Numbered from the stretch's first letter, positions 22,332-37,533 are shown. The stretch is 40,555 bases of DNA from Pseudomonas brassicae (GCF_010671725.1 NZ_JAAHBU010000055.1:1-40555); one strand, 5' to 3'. Made by a program: numbers and translations. Notes: a model not told the origin generated them from the sequence alone.

Positions 22332-24478
22332 TTAGCCTTGTTTTTTAACGAGTGCTTCGACGATATTCGACGGAGCTTCGGCGTATTTGGAGAATTCCAT
22401 AGAGTAGCTCGCGCGACCCTGAGACATGGAACGTACGTCGGTCGCATAACCGAACATCTCTCCGAGCGGAACTTCAGCACGGACAACCTTGCCGGACACC
22501 GAATCTTCCATACCCTGGATCAGACCACGACGACGGTTCAGGTCACCCATCACGTCACCCATGTAGTCCTCAGGGGTCACAACTTCCACCTTCATGATCG
22601 GCTCAAGCACTTTACCGCCGCCTTTGGCAGCCAGCTGCTTGGTCGCCATGGAGGCCGCCACCTTGAACGCCATCTCGTTGGAGTCGACGTCATGGTAGGA
22701 ACCATCAAACACGGTTGCCTTCAGGCCGATCAGCGGATAGCCGGCAACGATGCCGTTCTTCATCTGCTCTTCGATACCCTTCTGGATAGCCGGGATGTAT
22801 TCCTTCGGAACCACACCACCCACAACCTCGTTGGTGAAAACCAGGCCTTCGGTGATGTTACCGCTTGCGTCCACGTCTGGCTGCGAGAAACGGATCCAGC
22901 AGTGACCGAACTGACCGCGACCACCGGACTGACGAACGAACTTGCCTTCGATCTCGACATTGTCCTTGGTGATCTGCTCGCGGTAAGAAACCTGCGGCTT
23001 ACCAATGTTGGCTTCGACGTTGAACTCGCGCTTCATGCGGTCAACGAGGATGTCCAGGTGAAGCTCGCCCATACCCGAGATAATGGTCTGACCGGTTTCT
23101 TCGTCAGTCTTGACGCGGAACGATGGGTCTTCCTGAGCCAGCTTGCCCAGTGCGATACCCATCTTCTCCTGGTCCTGCTTGGTCTTCGGCTCAACAGCTA
23201 CCGAGATCACAGGCTCAGGGAAGTCCATACGCTCAAGGATGATCGGCTTGTCGGCGTTGCACAGGGTGTCACCAGTGGTGACGTCCTTCATGCCGATCAG
23301 CGCGGCGATGTCGCCGGCCAGCACTTCCTTGATTTCTTCACGCTGGTTGGCGTGCATCTGCACCATACGACCAACGCGCTCTTTCTTGCCCTTGACCGAG
23401 TTGATCACGGAGTCGCCGGACTGCAGCATACCCGAGTAAACGCGGACGAAGGTCAGCGTACCAACGAACGGGTCGGTGGCAATCTTGAACGCCAGAGCCG
23501 AGAACGGCTCGTTGTCGTCGGCATGACGCTCGTCGAAGTCGGCGTCGACCAGCTCTTCCTTCGGCTTCTCGATCAGGTCAGGGTGGATACCCTTGATCGC
23601 AGGAATCTCGGTAGGAGCAGGCAGGAAGTCGATGACGGCATCGAGAACCAGAGGAACGCCCTTGTTCTTGAAGGAAGAACCGCAGACAGCCGGAACGATC
23701 TCGCTGGCCAGGGTGCGCGCACGCAGACCGGCTTTGATCTCTTCGACGGTCAGCTCTTCGCCTTCCAGGTACTTGTTCATCAGCTCTTCGCTGGACTCGG
23801 CAGCCGCTTCAACCATGTTGGCGCGCCACTCTTGAGCCAGCTCCAGCATATCGGCAGGAATTTCTTCCTCGCGATAGGTGGTGCCTTTGTCGTCATCGTT
23901 CCAGTAGATAGCCTTCATCTTGATCAGGTCGACCTGACCCTGGAAGTTATCTTCCGAACCGATGGCCAGCTGAACCGGAACCGGGGTGTGACCCAGGCGG
24001 TTCTTGATCTGACCTACGACGCGCAGGAAGTTGGCACCAGCACGGTCCATCTTGTTCACGTAAACAACACGTGGAACGCCGTACTTGTTGGCTTGACGCC
24101 ATACGGTTTCGGACTGCGGCTCAACACCGGAGGTGCCGCAGAACACAACGACGGCGCGTCGAGTACGCGCAGCGAACGTTCTACTTCAATGGTGAAGTCT
24201 ACGTGGCCGGGAGTATCGATGACGTTGACGCGATAATTGTCATACTGACCTTTGGAGCCCTTCCAGAAGGTAGTGACAGCAGCGGAGGTAATGGTAATAC
24301 CCCGCTCCTGCTCCTGCACCATCCAGTCGGTGGTCGCGGCGCCATCATGCACCTCGCCCATTTTGTGGCTCAGGCCTGTGTAGAACAGGATCCGCTCGGT
24401 AGTCGTGGTCTTGCCCGCATCAACGTGCGCGCAAATACCAATGTTACGGTAGCGGTTGATTGGTGTAGTACGAGCCAT
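22332..24478 (-). CDS. fusA: Elongation factor G, one-base deletion breaks the frame
   Basis: GTPase driving translocation and, with RRF, ribosome recycling. Start ATG at 24478 ([25 protein letters not shown]-loop at residues 17-24), then DTPGHVDF. Near residue 107 the frame changes: the minus strand reads GACGCGCCGTC where D-G-A-V-V-V requires GACGGCGCCGTC, so one base is missing close to 24157. The remainder ([20 protein letters not shown] to EALVKKQG, with NKMD) is intact in the next frame. Restoring the base gives 715 residues, the normal length. A sequencing error is most likely. It lies between rpsG and tuf. Confidence 0.95.
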
Positions 24479-24508
24479 AGAGCCCTCGCAAAAATAGTGA
24501 TGCCTGAA

Positions 24509-24979
24509 TTAGAAGCGGTAGTGCGAGAACGCTTTGTTGGCTTCGGCCATACGGTGTACGTCTTCACGCTTCTTGACTGCAGCACCTTTGCCTTCAGCAG
24601 CATCCAGCAACTCGCCGGCCAGGCGCAGAGCCATAGACTTCTCGCCGCGCTTGCGGGCGTAGTCTACCAACCAGCGCATTGCCAGGGCGTTACGACGGGA
24701 TGGACGAACTTCAACCGGAACCTGGTAAGTAGCACCGCCAACACGGCGCGACTTCACTTCGACCAGCGGAGCGATGGCGTCGAGAGCTTTCTCGAAGATT
24801 TCCAGGGGGTCGCTGTTCTTGCGTTCTTTGACCTTGTCCAGCGCACCGTAAACGATACGCTCGGCAACGGCCTTCTTGCCGCTTTCCATCACGTGGTTCA
24901 TGAACTTGGCGAGAATCTGCGATCCGTATTTTGGATCGTCCAGAATCTCACGCTTGGCTGCTACACGACGTCTTGGCAT
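24509..24979 (-). CDS. rpsG: 30S ribosomal protein S7
   Basis: Primary binder of the 16S rRNA head domain; represses the str operon in E. coli by binding between rpsL and rpsG. The 156 residues start [20 protein letters not shown] and include the conserved [20 protein letters not shown]. It is preceded by GAGGG and a 120-base intercistronic gap that could hold an S7 site, and followed by fusA after 30 bases. Confidence 0.98.
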   Translation of the reverse strand: MPRRRVAAKREILDDPKYGSQILAKFMNHVMESGKKAVAERIVYGALDKVKERKNSDPLEIFEKALDAIAPLVEVKSRRVGGATYQVPVEVRPSRRNALAMRWLVDYARKRGEKSMALRLAGELLDAAEGKGAAVKKREDVHRMAEANKAFSHYRF

Positions 24980-25099
24980 TGATAAGCCCTCAAACGGTCT
25001 TCAGGTTAGCTCGGGACAGGGAACCCTGAGGCTGCGTGCCCGACCTTACTCTTATCGACTCAATAAAATTGATAACTGCAATTTGCTGCAAACGGCCGA
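24980..25099 (-). promoter_or_regulatory. rpsL-rpsG intercistronic region, possible S7 site
   Basis: This 120-base gap is long for the operon. It contains the perfect 12-base palindrome CAGGGAACCCTG (25017-25028), embedded in a longer imperfect inverted repeat (CTCAGGG ... CCCGAG). In E. coli the equivalent gap folds into the S7 repressor site. The resemblance is positional; I did not establish homologous structure. Confidence 0.35.
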
Positions 25100-25471
25100 T
25101 TACTTCGGACGCTTGGTACCGTACTTCGAACGACCTTGGTTACGACCTTTGACGCCGGAAGTATCCAGGGAGCCGCGAACGGTGTGGTAACGAACACCTG
25201 GCAAGTCTTTTACACGACCGCCGCGGATCAGTACCACGCTGTGCTCTTGCAGGTTGTGGCCTTCACCGCCGATGTACGAGGAAACCTCGAAACCGTTGGT
25301 CAGACGCACACGGCATACTTTACGCAGTGCCGAGTTAGGTTTTTTCGGCGTGGTGGTGTACACACGGGTGCACACGCCACGACGTTGCGGGCAGTTCTGC
25401 AGCGCAGGAACGTCGGATTTCTCGACGATACGCTTACGCGGCTGACGTACCAGCTGGTTGATAGTTGCCAT
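25100..25471 (-). CDS. rpsL: 30S ribosomal protein S12
   Basis: Decoding-centre protein. The 123 residues start [19 protein letters not shown] and keep Lys43 (TTPKKPNS) and Lys88 (GGRVKDLPG), so the sequence is the streptomycin-sensitive wild type at the two classic positions. Asp89, the RimO methylthiolation site, is also present. First gene of the str operon, with a leader of about 85 bases. Confidence 0.98.
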
Positions 25472-25486
25472 CTACTAGCTCCACTG

Positions 25487-25590
25487 TTGTCTTGCGACGC
25501 TATTGTCTTGCAAGAAAAGCAAAATGGCAGGACGAAGTCCCACCAAATTTAGGGGTACAAGAGTCTAAAGAGGATCTTGCCCCTCGTCAA
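25487..25590 (-). promoter_or_regulatory. str operon promoter and leader
   Basis: Minus-strand TTGACG (25585-25590) and TAGACT (25562-25567) have 17-base spacing and predict a start near 25556. The leader contains a hairpin GGTGGGAC TTC GTCCTGCC (25526-25544; eight pairs, two of them wobble) and a direct repeat GCAAGACAA (25487-25495 and 25503-25511). No terminator with a T-tract is visible between rpoC and this promoter, so read-through from rpoBC is possible. Confidence 0.65.
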
Positions 25591-25673
25591 GGCAAGGCCC
25601 CGACTTCCCCCACCCGCCTCTGCGCAACAAGATATGTCACGAGAGTCGGACGAGGGCCGCCAGGGCCCTACGC

Positions 25674-29873
<4,200 letters not shown>

Positions 29874-29895
29874 GGCCTTTCCTCCTGGCGGAGCA

Positions 29896-29922
29896 GGGAG
29901 CGGGCTTTTCAGCCACGCTCCC
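29896..29922 (-). promoter_or_regulatory. rpoB-rpoC intercistronic hairpin
   Basis: GGGAGCG and CGCTCCC enclose GGCT GAAA AGCC: an 11-bp stem with one bulged T and a GNRA tetraloop, 9 bases from the rpoC ribosome-binding site and without a T-tract. It could be an RNA-processing or stability element between the two polymerase genes. Confidence 0.65.
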
Positions 29923-29937
29923 GATTCGCGTCACGTG

Positions 29938-32900
29938 TTATTCGGTTTCCAGATCGATATCGATACCGAGCGAACGAATCTCTTTGATCAACACGTTGAA
30001 GGACTCGGGCATGCCCGGCTCCATACGGTGATCGCCGTCCACGATGTTCTTGTACATCTTGGTACGACCGTTCACATCGTCCGACTTCACTGTGAGCATT
30101 TCTTGCAGGGTGTATGCCGCGCCGTATGCTTCCAGCGCCCACACTTCCATCTCCCCGAAACGCTGACCACCGAACTGCGCCTTACCACCCAGCGGCTGCT
30201 GAGTAACGAGGCTGTAAGAACCAGTGGAACGCGCGTGCATCTTGTCGTCCACCAAGTGGTTCAGCTTGAGCATGTACATGTAACCAACGGTCACTGGACG
30301 CTCGAACTTGTTACCGGTACGACCGTCGAACAGCTGCATCTGACCGCTTTCTGGCATGTCTGCCAGTTTCAGCATGGCCTTGATTTCGCTTTCCTTGGCA
30401 CCGTCGAAGACTGGAGTGGCCATTGGCACACCGCCTTTGAGGTTCTTCGCCAGGTCCAGGATTTCCTGGTCGGTGAAGTCTTCAAGGCTTTCCTGACGGC
30501 CACCGATCTCGTTGTAGATCTCGGTGAGGAACTTGCGCAGTTCGATGACCTTGCGCTGCTCTTCGAGCATGCGGTTGATCTTCTCGCCCAGGCCCTTGGC
30601 CGCCAGGCCCAGGTGGGTTTCGAGGATCTGACCGACGTTCATACGCGACGGTACACCCAGCGGGTTGAGAACCACGTCCACCGGCGTACCGTTGGCGTCG
30701 TGCGGCATGTCTTCGACCGGCATGATCACGGAGACCACACCTTTGTTACCGTGACGACCGGCCATCTTGTCGCCCGGCTGGATGCGACGACGGATTGCCA
30801 GGTAGACCTTGACGATCTTCAGTACGCCCGGTGCCAGGTCATCGCCCTGCTGCAGCTTGCGCTTCTTGTCTTCGAACTTGTCGTCGAGCAGGCGGCGACG
30901 ATCAACGATGTAGGCCTGGGCCTTCTCGAGCTGCTCGTTCAGCGCGTCTTCGGCCATGCGCAGTTTGAACCACTGACCGTGCTCCAGACCGTCCAGAACT
31001 TCGTTGGAGATGACCGAGCCCTTCTTGAGGCCGGCACCACCTTCGACGATCTGACCGTTCAGGGCGCTACGCAGACGTTCGAAGGTCGCGCCTTCAACGA
31101 TGCGGAACTCTTCGTTCAGGTCCTTGCGGATCTCGTCCAGCTGCATCTTCTCGATGGACAGCGCACGGCTGTCGCGCTCGACGCCATCACGGGTGAAGAC
31201 CTGTACGTCGATGACGGTACCCTTGGTGCCGGTAGGCACGCGCAGGGAGGTGTCTTTGACGTCGCTGGCCTTCTCACCGAAGATCGCGCGCAGCAGTTTT
31301 TCTTCTGGCGTCAGTTGGGTCTCGCCTTTTGGCGTGACCTTGCCGACCAGAATATCGCCAGCGCCAACTTCAGCACCAACGTAGACGATACCGGCTTCAT
31401 CCAGCTTGTTCAGCGCAGCTTCACCAACGTTCGGAATGTCCGCGGTGATCTCTTCTGGGCCAAGCTTGGTGTCACGAGCCACGCAGGTCAGTTCCTGGAT
31501 GTGGATCGTGGTGAAGCGGTCTTCCTGAACCACACGCTCGGACAGGCAGATGGAGTCTTCGAAGTTGAAGCCGTTCCACGCCATGAACGCGATGCGCATG
31601 TTCTGACCCAGTGCCAGCTCACCCATATCGGTGGACGGACCGTCGGCCATGATGTCGCTACGCTGAACCACGTCACCCTTGCTCACCAGCGGACGCTGGT
31701 TGATGCAGGTGTTCTGGTTGGAGCGGGTGTACTTGGTCAGGTTGTAGATGTCGACACCAGCTTCGCCGGTTTCAACTTCATCATCAGCAACACGAACCAC
31801 GATACGGCTGGCATCGACCGAGTCGATAACGCCGCCACGACGGGCCACGACGCAAACGCCGGAGTCACGCGCAACGTTGCGCTCCATGCCGGTACCTACC
31901 AGCGGCTTGTCGGCACGCAGGTCGGTACGGCCTGACGCTGCATGTTCGAACCCATCAACGCACGGTTGGCGTCGTCGTGCTCGAGGAACGGAATCAGCGA
32001 CGCAGCCACCGAAACTACCTGCTTCGGCGAAACGTCCATCAAGGTGACGTCTTCTGGCGCCTTGACGGTGAATTCGTTCAGGTGACGGACCGCTACCAGT
32101 TCGTCGATCAGGTGCTTCTTCTCGTCCATCGTGGCCGAAGCCTGGGCGATGACGTGATCAGCCTCTTCGATCGCCGACAGGAACACGATGTCGTCGGTGA
32201 CCACACCCTCTTTCACCACGCGGTACGGGCTCTCGAGGAAGCCGTACTGGTTGGTGCGGGCATAAGCTGCCAGGGAGTTGATCAGACCGATGTTCGGACC
32301 TTCAGGGGTCTCGATCGGGCACACGCGGCCGTAGTGGGTCGGGTGCACGTCACGCACTTCGAAGCCAGCACGCTCACGGGTCAGACCGCCAGGGCCGAGT
32401 GCAGAGACACGACGCTTGTGGGTGATCTCGGAGAGCGGGTTGTTCTGGTCCATGAACTGGGACAGCTGGCTCGAACCGAAGAACTCCTTCACCGCCGCCG
32501 CAACCGGCTTGGCGTTGATCAGGTCCTGCGGCATCAGGCCTTCGCTTTCAGCCATCGACAGACGCTCTTTGACCGCGCGCTCTACACGCACCAGGCCAAC
32601 GCGGAACTGGTTCTCGGCCATCTCGCCGACACAACGCACGCGACGGTTACCCAGGTGGTCGATGTCATCGACGATGCCTTTGCCGTTACGGATGTCGACC
32701 AGGGTCTTGAGGACCTCGACGATGTCTTCCTTGCTCAGCACGCCCGAACCTTCGATCTCGGTGCGACCGATACGACGGTTGAACTTCATGCGGCCAACGG
32801 CCGACAGGTCGTAACGCTCGGCGCTGAAGAACAGGTTGTTGAACAGGGTCTCTGCGGCATCCTTGGTTGGCGGCTCGCCAGGACGCATCATGCGATAGAT

Positions 32901-34010
32901 CTCGACCAGCGCTTCCAGTTGGTTGCTGGTGGAGTCGATCTTCAGGGTGTCCGAAATGAACGGACCGCAATCGATGTCGTTGGTGTACAGGGTCTCGATG
33001 CGAACGACCTGAGCCTTGGAGATCTTCACCAGTGCTTCGGTGGTCAGCTCGGTGTTGCATTCGGCCAGGATTTCGCCGGTCGCCGGGTGCACGATCGCCT
33101 TGGCGGTAGTGCGGCCCAGGACATACTCCAACGGCACGTCCAGCGACTTGACGCCGGATTTTTCCAGCTGGTTGATGTGGCGAGCGGTAATACGACGACC
33201 CTGCTCGACAATCACCTTGCCGGTTTCATCATGGATATCCATGACCGCGATTTCACCGCGCAGGCGCTGAGGCACCAGCTCCAGGCTGAGCGCTTCGCCC
33301 TGCACGTGGAATACGTTGGTGGTGTAGAACGCGTTCAGCACTTCTTCGGTGGTGTAGCCCAGCGCGCGCAGCAGTACCGAGGCCGGCAGCTTGCGACGAC
33401 GGTCGATACGGACGAATACACAGTCTTTCGGATCGAATTCGAAGTCGAGCCACGAACCACGGTAAGGAATGATCCGCGCCGAGTACAGCAGCTTGCCCGA
33501 GCTGTGAGTCTTGCCACGGTCGTGGTCGAAGAACACACCCGGCGAACGGTGCAGCTGGGAAACGATAACACGCTCGGTACCGTTGATTACGAAGGTACCG
33601 TTTTCAGTCATCAGGGGGATTTCACCCATGTAGACTTCTTGCTCTTTGATGTCCTTGATCGCTTTGTTCGACGATTCTTTGTCGAAAATGATCAGGCGGA
33701 CTTTTACCCGCAGCGGTACCGCGTAGGTCACGCCGCGCAATACGCATTCTTTGACATCAAAGGCCGGTTCGCCCAGACGATAGCCAACGTACTCCAGGGC
33801 AGCATTGCCGGAGTAGCTGATGATCGGGAAAACCGATTTGAAGGCCGCATGCAGGCCCACGTCGCGGAACTGATCTTTAGTCGCTCCCGCTTGCAAGAAT
33901 TCACGATACGAATCCAGCTGGATGGCCAGGAGGTAAGGCACATCCATGACGTCCGGCAACTTGCTAAAGTCCTTGCGGATACGTTTTTTCTCAGTGTATG
34001 AGTAAGCCAT
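29938..34010 (-). CDS. rpoB: RNA polymerase beta subunit, one-base deletion breaks the frame
   Basis: Catalytic subunit forming the RNA polymerase pincer with beta'. Start ATG at 34010 ([18 protein letters not shown]). The rifampicin region is wild type ([29 protein letters not shown]). After residue 697 the frame fails: the minus strand has ACCTGCGTGCC where P-T-L-R-A-D needs ACCCTGCGTGCC, so one C of a three-base run is missing (31920-31921). The second part ([12 protein letters not shown] to IDIDLETE) continues in the next frame. Restoring one base gives 1357 residues, normal for Pseudomonas. Since the gene is essential, an error in the sequence is the likeliest cause. Confidence 0.95.
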
Positions 34011-34047
34011 CAGCGTTCCCCAGCTTGGTCACCTGCTTGTTTGGCTT

Positions 34048-34183
34048 CTCCCGACGGGAGCAGCCAGAAAATCGTGCAAACCCCATGGTTTGCGCACCGT
34101 CATCGGTGGTTACCGCTCGTCACCGGCGCCGACCTGATCGGCTGCCAATAACGGAAAAAGGCCGGTGGCAAGAGCCACCAGCC
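34048..34183 (-). promoter_or_regulatory. rplL-rpoB attenuator and processing hairpins
   Basis: The first hairpin after rplL, GGCTGGTGGC TCTT GCCACCGGCC (34160-34183) followed by T5, is a classic partial terminator that lowers rpoBC relative to L7/L12. Two more hairpins follow: GCAAACC CATGG-type stem at about 34074-34095 and CTCCCG A CGGGAG at 34048-34060. The set resembles the E. coli arrangement of attenuator plus RNase III site, by position and shape only. Confidence 0.75.
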
Positions 34184-34229
34184 ATCAGCCTTTCGCTTAT
34201 CGCTCGGGCTGGAGACGCACAGTCGAAAG

Positions 34230-34595
34230 TTACTTAACTTCGACTTCAGCGCCTGCTTCGGTCAGGGTCGCTGCAGCTTTGTCAGCTGCGTCTTTAGCGA
34301 CGCCTTCCAGGATCACCTGAGGAGCGGTGTCAACCTTCTCCTTGGCTTCTTTCAGGCCCAGACCGGTCAGTTCACGAACAGCCTTGATCACGTTTACTTT
34401 CTTCTCGCCAGCGGCTTTCAGAACAACGTTGAACTCGGTTTGTTCTTCAACAACGGCAGCGGCAGCAGCTGGGCCAGCAGCGGCAACAGCAGCGGTAACG
34501 CCGAAGGTTTCTTCCATTGCTTTGATCAGCTCAACAACTTCCAGAACGGTTTTCTGGCCGATTGCTTCGATGATTTGCTCGTTAGTCAGAGACAT
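34230..34595 (-). CDS. rplL: 50S ribosomal protein L7/L12
   Basis: Multi-copy stalk protein that recruits translation GTPases. The 121 residues show the N-terminal dimerisation helices (about 1-33), an Ala-rich hinge ([18 protein letters not shown], about 35-55) and the C-terminal factor-binding domain with [11 protein letters not shown]. It is 78 bases after rplJ and followed by the attenuator before rpoB. Confidence 0.98.
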   Translation of the reverse strand: MSLTNEQIIEAIGQKTVLEVVELIKAMEETFGVTAAVAAAGPAAAAAVVEEQTEFNVVLKAAGEKKVNVIKAVRELTGLGLKEAKEKVDTAPQVILEGVAKDAADKAAATLTEAGAEVEVK

Positions 34596-34673
34596 GACTT
34601 AAATCCTGTATTGGGGTGACAGCCTACGCAGCCATCAAATTAAACGTATGATTTTGAAAGGGCGTGCGGTGCC

Positions 34674-35174
34674 TTAGGCAGCAGCAGCTTCTTTCTGGTC
34701 GCGAACGGCTGCCAGAGTACGAGCCAGCTTGCTGGTCGCGCCTTGGATCACGCTCATCAGCTTCGCAATAGCCTCGTCGCGGGTCGGCAGAGAAGCCAAC
34801 ACGTCGATCTGGTTTGCGGCAAGGAACTTGCCGTCGAACGCAGCTGCCTTGATCTCGAACTTGCTCTGACCCTTGGCGAACTCAGCGAACAGACGAGCAG
34901 CAGCGCCCGGGTGTTCGTTGGAGAACGCAATCAGGGTAGGGCCGGTGAACACGTCGTTGAGAACACTGTATTCAGTGTCAGCAACAGCGCGCTTGAGCAG
35001 GGTGTTACGTACAACACGTACGTAAACGCCAGCTTCACGAGCCTCTTTACGGAGTCCGGTCATTGCGCCTACAGTCACGCCACGGGCATCAGCCACGACA
35101 GCAGACAGAGCGACTTTGGCAGCCTCGTTGACTTCAGCGACGATGGCCTTCTTGTCTTCGAGTTTAATTGCCAC
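34674..35174 (-). CDS. rplJ: 50S ribosomal protein L10
   Basis: Base of the ribosomal stalk that holds L7/L12 dimers; with L12 it represses its own mRNA in E. coli. The 166 residues start at GTG 35174 ([17 protein letters not shown]), with AGGAG upstream. The C-terminal helix (residues about 130-166) binds L12. A structured leader with L10-binding features precedes it. Confidence 0.97.
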   Translation of the reverse strand: MAIKLEDKKAIVAEVNEAAKVALSAVVADARGVTVGAMTGLRKEAREAGVYVRVVRNTLLKRAVADTEYSVLNDVFTGPTLIAFSNEHPGAAARLFAEFAKGQSKFEIKAAAFDGKFLAANQIDVLASLPTRDEAIAKLMSVIQGATSKLARTLAAVRDQKEAAAA

Positions 35175-35252
35175 GGGTAAAACTCCTGCTTGTTACCGTT
35201 TCATCCAGCCGAGGCCGAATGTCGTTTTGGTGTCTGGCTCAGTGAAGAACCA

Positions 35253-35316
35253 GGGGCACCATCTGCGTAGGCTTGTGGTTTAAGACTTGCGTCGCCTACG
35301 GTCTTGGATAGCCCCC
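35253..35316 (-). ncRNA. L10 (rplJL) mRNA leader
   Basis: On the minus strand GACCGTAGGCGACGCAAG is followed by TCTTAAACC and then GCCTACGCAGATGGTGCCCC, which pair (GTAGGC with GCCTAC) and closely follow the E. coli L10-leader order of elements. It lies 79 bases before the rplJ start, right for autogenous repression by L10-L12. Confidence 0.75.
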
Positions 35317-35343
35317 GCCAGGCAGGGACCCCAATTTTTTGCT

Positions 35344-35369
35344 GATGGGCGCAATTGCTTGCGCCCATC
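35344..35369 (-). repeat. Perfect 11-bp hairpin after rplA
   Basis: GATGGGCGCAA and TTGCGCCCATC enclose a 4-base loop, 7 bases after the rplA stop. On the minus strand it is followed by AGCAAAAAATT, not T's, so it is not a normal intrinsic terminator; it may protect or process the rplKA transcript. On the plus strand the T6 lies on the 5' side, so it does not terminate that way either. Confidence 0.7.
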
Positions 35370-35375
35370 ACAGCC

Positions 35376-36071
35376 TTACGCGTTCAGGGAACCTTGATCG
35401 ATTACCAGACCTGGGCCCATGGTGGTGCTCAGGGTAACGCGCTTGACGTAGATACCTTTCGAGGAAGCTGGCTTGATACGCTTCAGATCAGCGATCAGGG
35501 CTTCAACGTTTTCCTTCAGCTTGCCGGCTTCGAAACCGATTTTGCCAACGGAGGTGTGGATGATGCCGTTTTTGTCGGTGCGATAACGAACCTGACCAGC
35601 CTTGGCATTTTTAACCGCAGTGGCTACGTCTGGAGTCACGGTACCAACTTTAGGGTTAGGCATCAGGCCGCGAGGACCCAGAACCTGACCCAGCTGACCT
35701 ACAACACGCATTGCGTCCGGGGAAGCAATCACGACGTCATAATTCAGGTCGCCGCCTTTCATTTCGGCAGCCAGATCGTCCATACCTACACGGTCAGCGC
35801 CGGCAGCCAGAGCGGCCTCAGCAGCTGGACCCTGGGTGAACACGGCAACACGTACAGTCTTGCCAGTGCCGTGTGGCAGCACGGTAGCGCTACGAACGAC
35901 CTGGTCGGATTTACGTGGATCAACGCCCAGGTTGACTGCTACGTCGAACGACTCGCTGAACTTCACGGTGGACAGTTCGGCCAGCAGTACTGCTGCGTCT
36001 TCGAAGTTGTAGACTTTGCCCGCTTCGATTTTCGAAGCGATAGCCTTTTGGCGCTTGGTCAGCTTAGCCAT
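35376..36071 (-). CDS. rplA: 50S ribosomal protein L1
   Basis: Mobile L1-stalk protein that helps release deacylated tRNA; in E. coli it represses the L11 operon. The 231 residues start [16 protein letters not shown] and include [16 protein letters not shown], the family signature. The ATG overlaps the TAA of rplK by one base. Confidence 0.98.
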   Translation of the reverse strand: MAKLTKRQKAIASKIEAGKVYNFEDAAVLLAELSTVKFSESFDVAVNLGVDPRKSDQVVRSATVLPHGTGKTVRVAVFTQGPAAEAALAAGADRVGMDDLAAEMKGGDLNYDVVIASPDAMRVVGQLGQVLGPRGLMPNPKVGTVTPDVATAVKNAKAGQVRYRTDKNGIIHTSVGKIGFEAGKLKENVEALIADLKRIKPASSKGIYVKRVTLSTTMGPGLVIDQGSLNA

Positions 36072-36502
36072 TACACACCCTCCACGTTGAGGCCCATGCT
36101 GCGAGCGGAGCCGGCGATGGTACGCACGGCCGCATCCAGGTCAGCAGCGGTCAGATCAGCAGTTTTGGTTTTTGCGATCTCTTCCAGCTGAGCACGGGTC
36201 ACAGTACCGACTTTAACGGTGTTCGGACGCGCAGAACCGCTGGTCAGGCCAGCTGCTTTCTTCAGCAGAACCGAAGCTGGGGTGCTTTTGGTTTCGAAGG
36301 TGAAGCTACGGTCACTGTAAACAGTGATGATCACAGGAGTCGGCAGGCCGGCTTCTTGACCCTGAGTACGGGCGTTGAAGGCCTTGCAGAATTCCATGAT
36401 GTTCACACCGTGTTGACCCAGTGCTGGGCCGACGGGTGGACTTGGGTTGGCCTGGCCGGCCTTTACTTGCAGCTTGATGTAAGCCTGAATCTTCTTAGCC
36501 AT
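36071..36502 (-). CDS. rplK: 50S ribosomal protein L11
   Basis: Forms the GTPase-associated centre with 23S rRNA and is needed for RelA activation. The 143 residues start [34 protein letters not shown] (Pro-rich N-domain) and end in the rRNA-binding domain with [15 protein letters not shown] terminator lies between it and nusG, yet no strong promoter stands out in the 70 bases after that. Confidence 0.98.
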   Translation of the reverse strand: MAKKIQAYIKLQVKAGQANPSPPVGPALGQHGVNIMEFCKAFNARTQGQEAGLPTPVIITVYSDRSFTFETKSTPASVLLKKAAGLTSGSARPNTVKVGTVTRAQLEEIAKTKTADLTAADLDAAVRTIAGSARSMGLNVEGV

Positions 36503-36573
36503 GAGCTACTCCAATATCGGGTACAAGCGCCATGAGGCTCCCCGGATTACTTGCGTTTTATCCCAGTGACGAC

Positions 36574-36603
36574 AAAACCCCGCAGCACATAGGGCTGCGG
36601 GGT
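36574..36603 (-). terminator. secE-nusG terminator
   Basis: A perfect 10-bp stem ACCCCGCAGC / GCTGCGGGGT (36577-36586, 36594-36603) with a 7-base loop is followed by T4 G T on the minus strand, 18 bases after the nusG stop. It may be partial, since rplK has no evident strong promoter. Confidence 0.8.
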
Positions 36604-36621
36604 ATGGGATGCGTCGTTCTG

Positions 36622-37155
36622 CTAGACCTTTTCGACCTGGCTGAACTCAAGCTCCACCGGGGTAGAGCGACCGAAAATGAGCACAGCTACCTGGAGCCGG
36701 CTCTTCTCGTAGTTAACTTCTTCGACGGTGCCGTTGAAATCTGCAAACGGACCATCGACAACACGAACCACTTCACCTGGCTCGAACAGTGTCTTCGGCT
36801 TCGGCTTGTCGCTGCCATCGGCAACGCGACGCAGAATGGCTTCGGCTTCCTTGTCTGTGATCGGTGCAGGCTTGTCTGCAGTACCACCAATGAAGCCCAT
36901 GACGCGAGGAGTATCCTTGACCAAGTGCCAAGTCCCTTCGTTCATGTCCATCTGGACCAGCACGTAACCCGGGAAGAATTTACGCTCGCTTTTGCGCTTC
37001 TGGCCATTACGCATTTCCACCACTTCTTCAGTGGGGACCAGAATTTCGCCGAAGCCATCTTCCATGCCAGCCAGCTTTACGCGCTCGACCAGCGAGCGCA
37101 TCACATGCTTCTCGTAACCGGAGTAAGCATGCACAACATACCAACGCTTAGCCAC
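36622..37155 (-). CDS. nusG: Transcription termination/antitermination protein NusG
   Basis: Binds the RNA polymerase clamp, suppresses pausing, and links to Rho or to S10. The 177 residues show the NGN domain ([18 protein letters not shown], about 1-115) and a C-terminal KOW domain ([25 protein letters not shown], about 120-177). It is 9 bases after secE, the standard pairing. Confidence 0.98.
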   Translation of the reverse strand: MAKRWYVVHAYSGYEKHVMRSLVERVKLAGMEDGFGEILVPTEEVVEMRNGQKRKSERKFFPGYVLVQMDMNEGTWHLVKDTPRVMGFIGGTADKPAPITDKEAEAILRRVADGSDKPKPKTLFEPGEVVRVVDGPFADFNGTVEEVNYEKSRLQVAVLIFGRSTPVELEFSQVEKV

Positions 37156-37164
37156 AGGACACCC

Positions 37165-37533
37165 TTAGCCAACAATCAAGGAAATCAACCAGCCGAGCAG
37201 GGAATCAAGACCCCACAACAGCAGCGCCATGACCAGGACAACAGCCACCACAATCAGGGTAGTCTGCATGGTCTCTTGGCGGGTTGGCCATACGACTTTA
37301 CGAATCTCGGTGCGAGCTTCCTTTGCCAGCGCAAAGAACGACCTGCCCTTGCCGGTCTGCAGCGCAACAAAAGCAGCCACAGCAGCGAGAGCGAGGAGCG
37401 CAATAACGCGATACAGAATCGGTGAAGCGGAGTAATATTGATTTCCGACAACACCTACCACCACCAAAGCGACAACAGCCAGCCACTTGAGCAGATCAAA
37501 ACGAGAGTCTTGGGCGTCAGACTTGGAGGTCAT
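37165..37533 (-). CDS. secE: Preprotein translocase subunit SecE
   Basis: Clamps SecY in the SecYEG translocon. The 122 residues have three hydrophobic segments (about 14-32, 40-58 and 93-118), like E. coli SecE, and the conserved cytoplasmic amphipathic helix with EARTEIRKVVWPTRQET. AGGAGGAT lies just before the ATG. It is cotranscribed with tRNA-Trp upstream and nusG downstream. Confidence 0.97.
   Translation of the reverse strand: MTSKSDAQDSRFDLLKWLAVVALVVVGVVGNQYYSASPILYRVIALLALAAVAAFVALQTGKGRSFFALAKEARTEIRKVVWPTRQETMQTTLIVVAVVLVMALLLWGLDSLLGWLISLIVG

Noticed and set aside
22338..24236. Long antisense open frame (632 codons) opposite fusA
   Set aside because: Its sequence resembles no protein family, and such frames arise when high-GC codon use avoids TTA, CTA and TCA in the sense gene. 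Similar shadows lie opposite rpoB, rpoC and secY.
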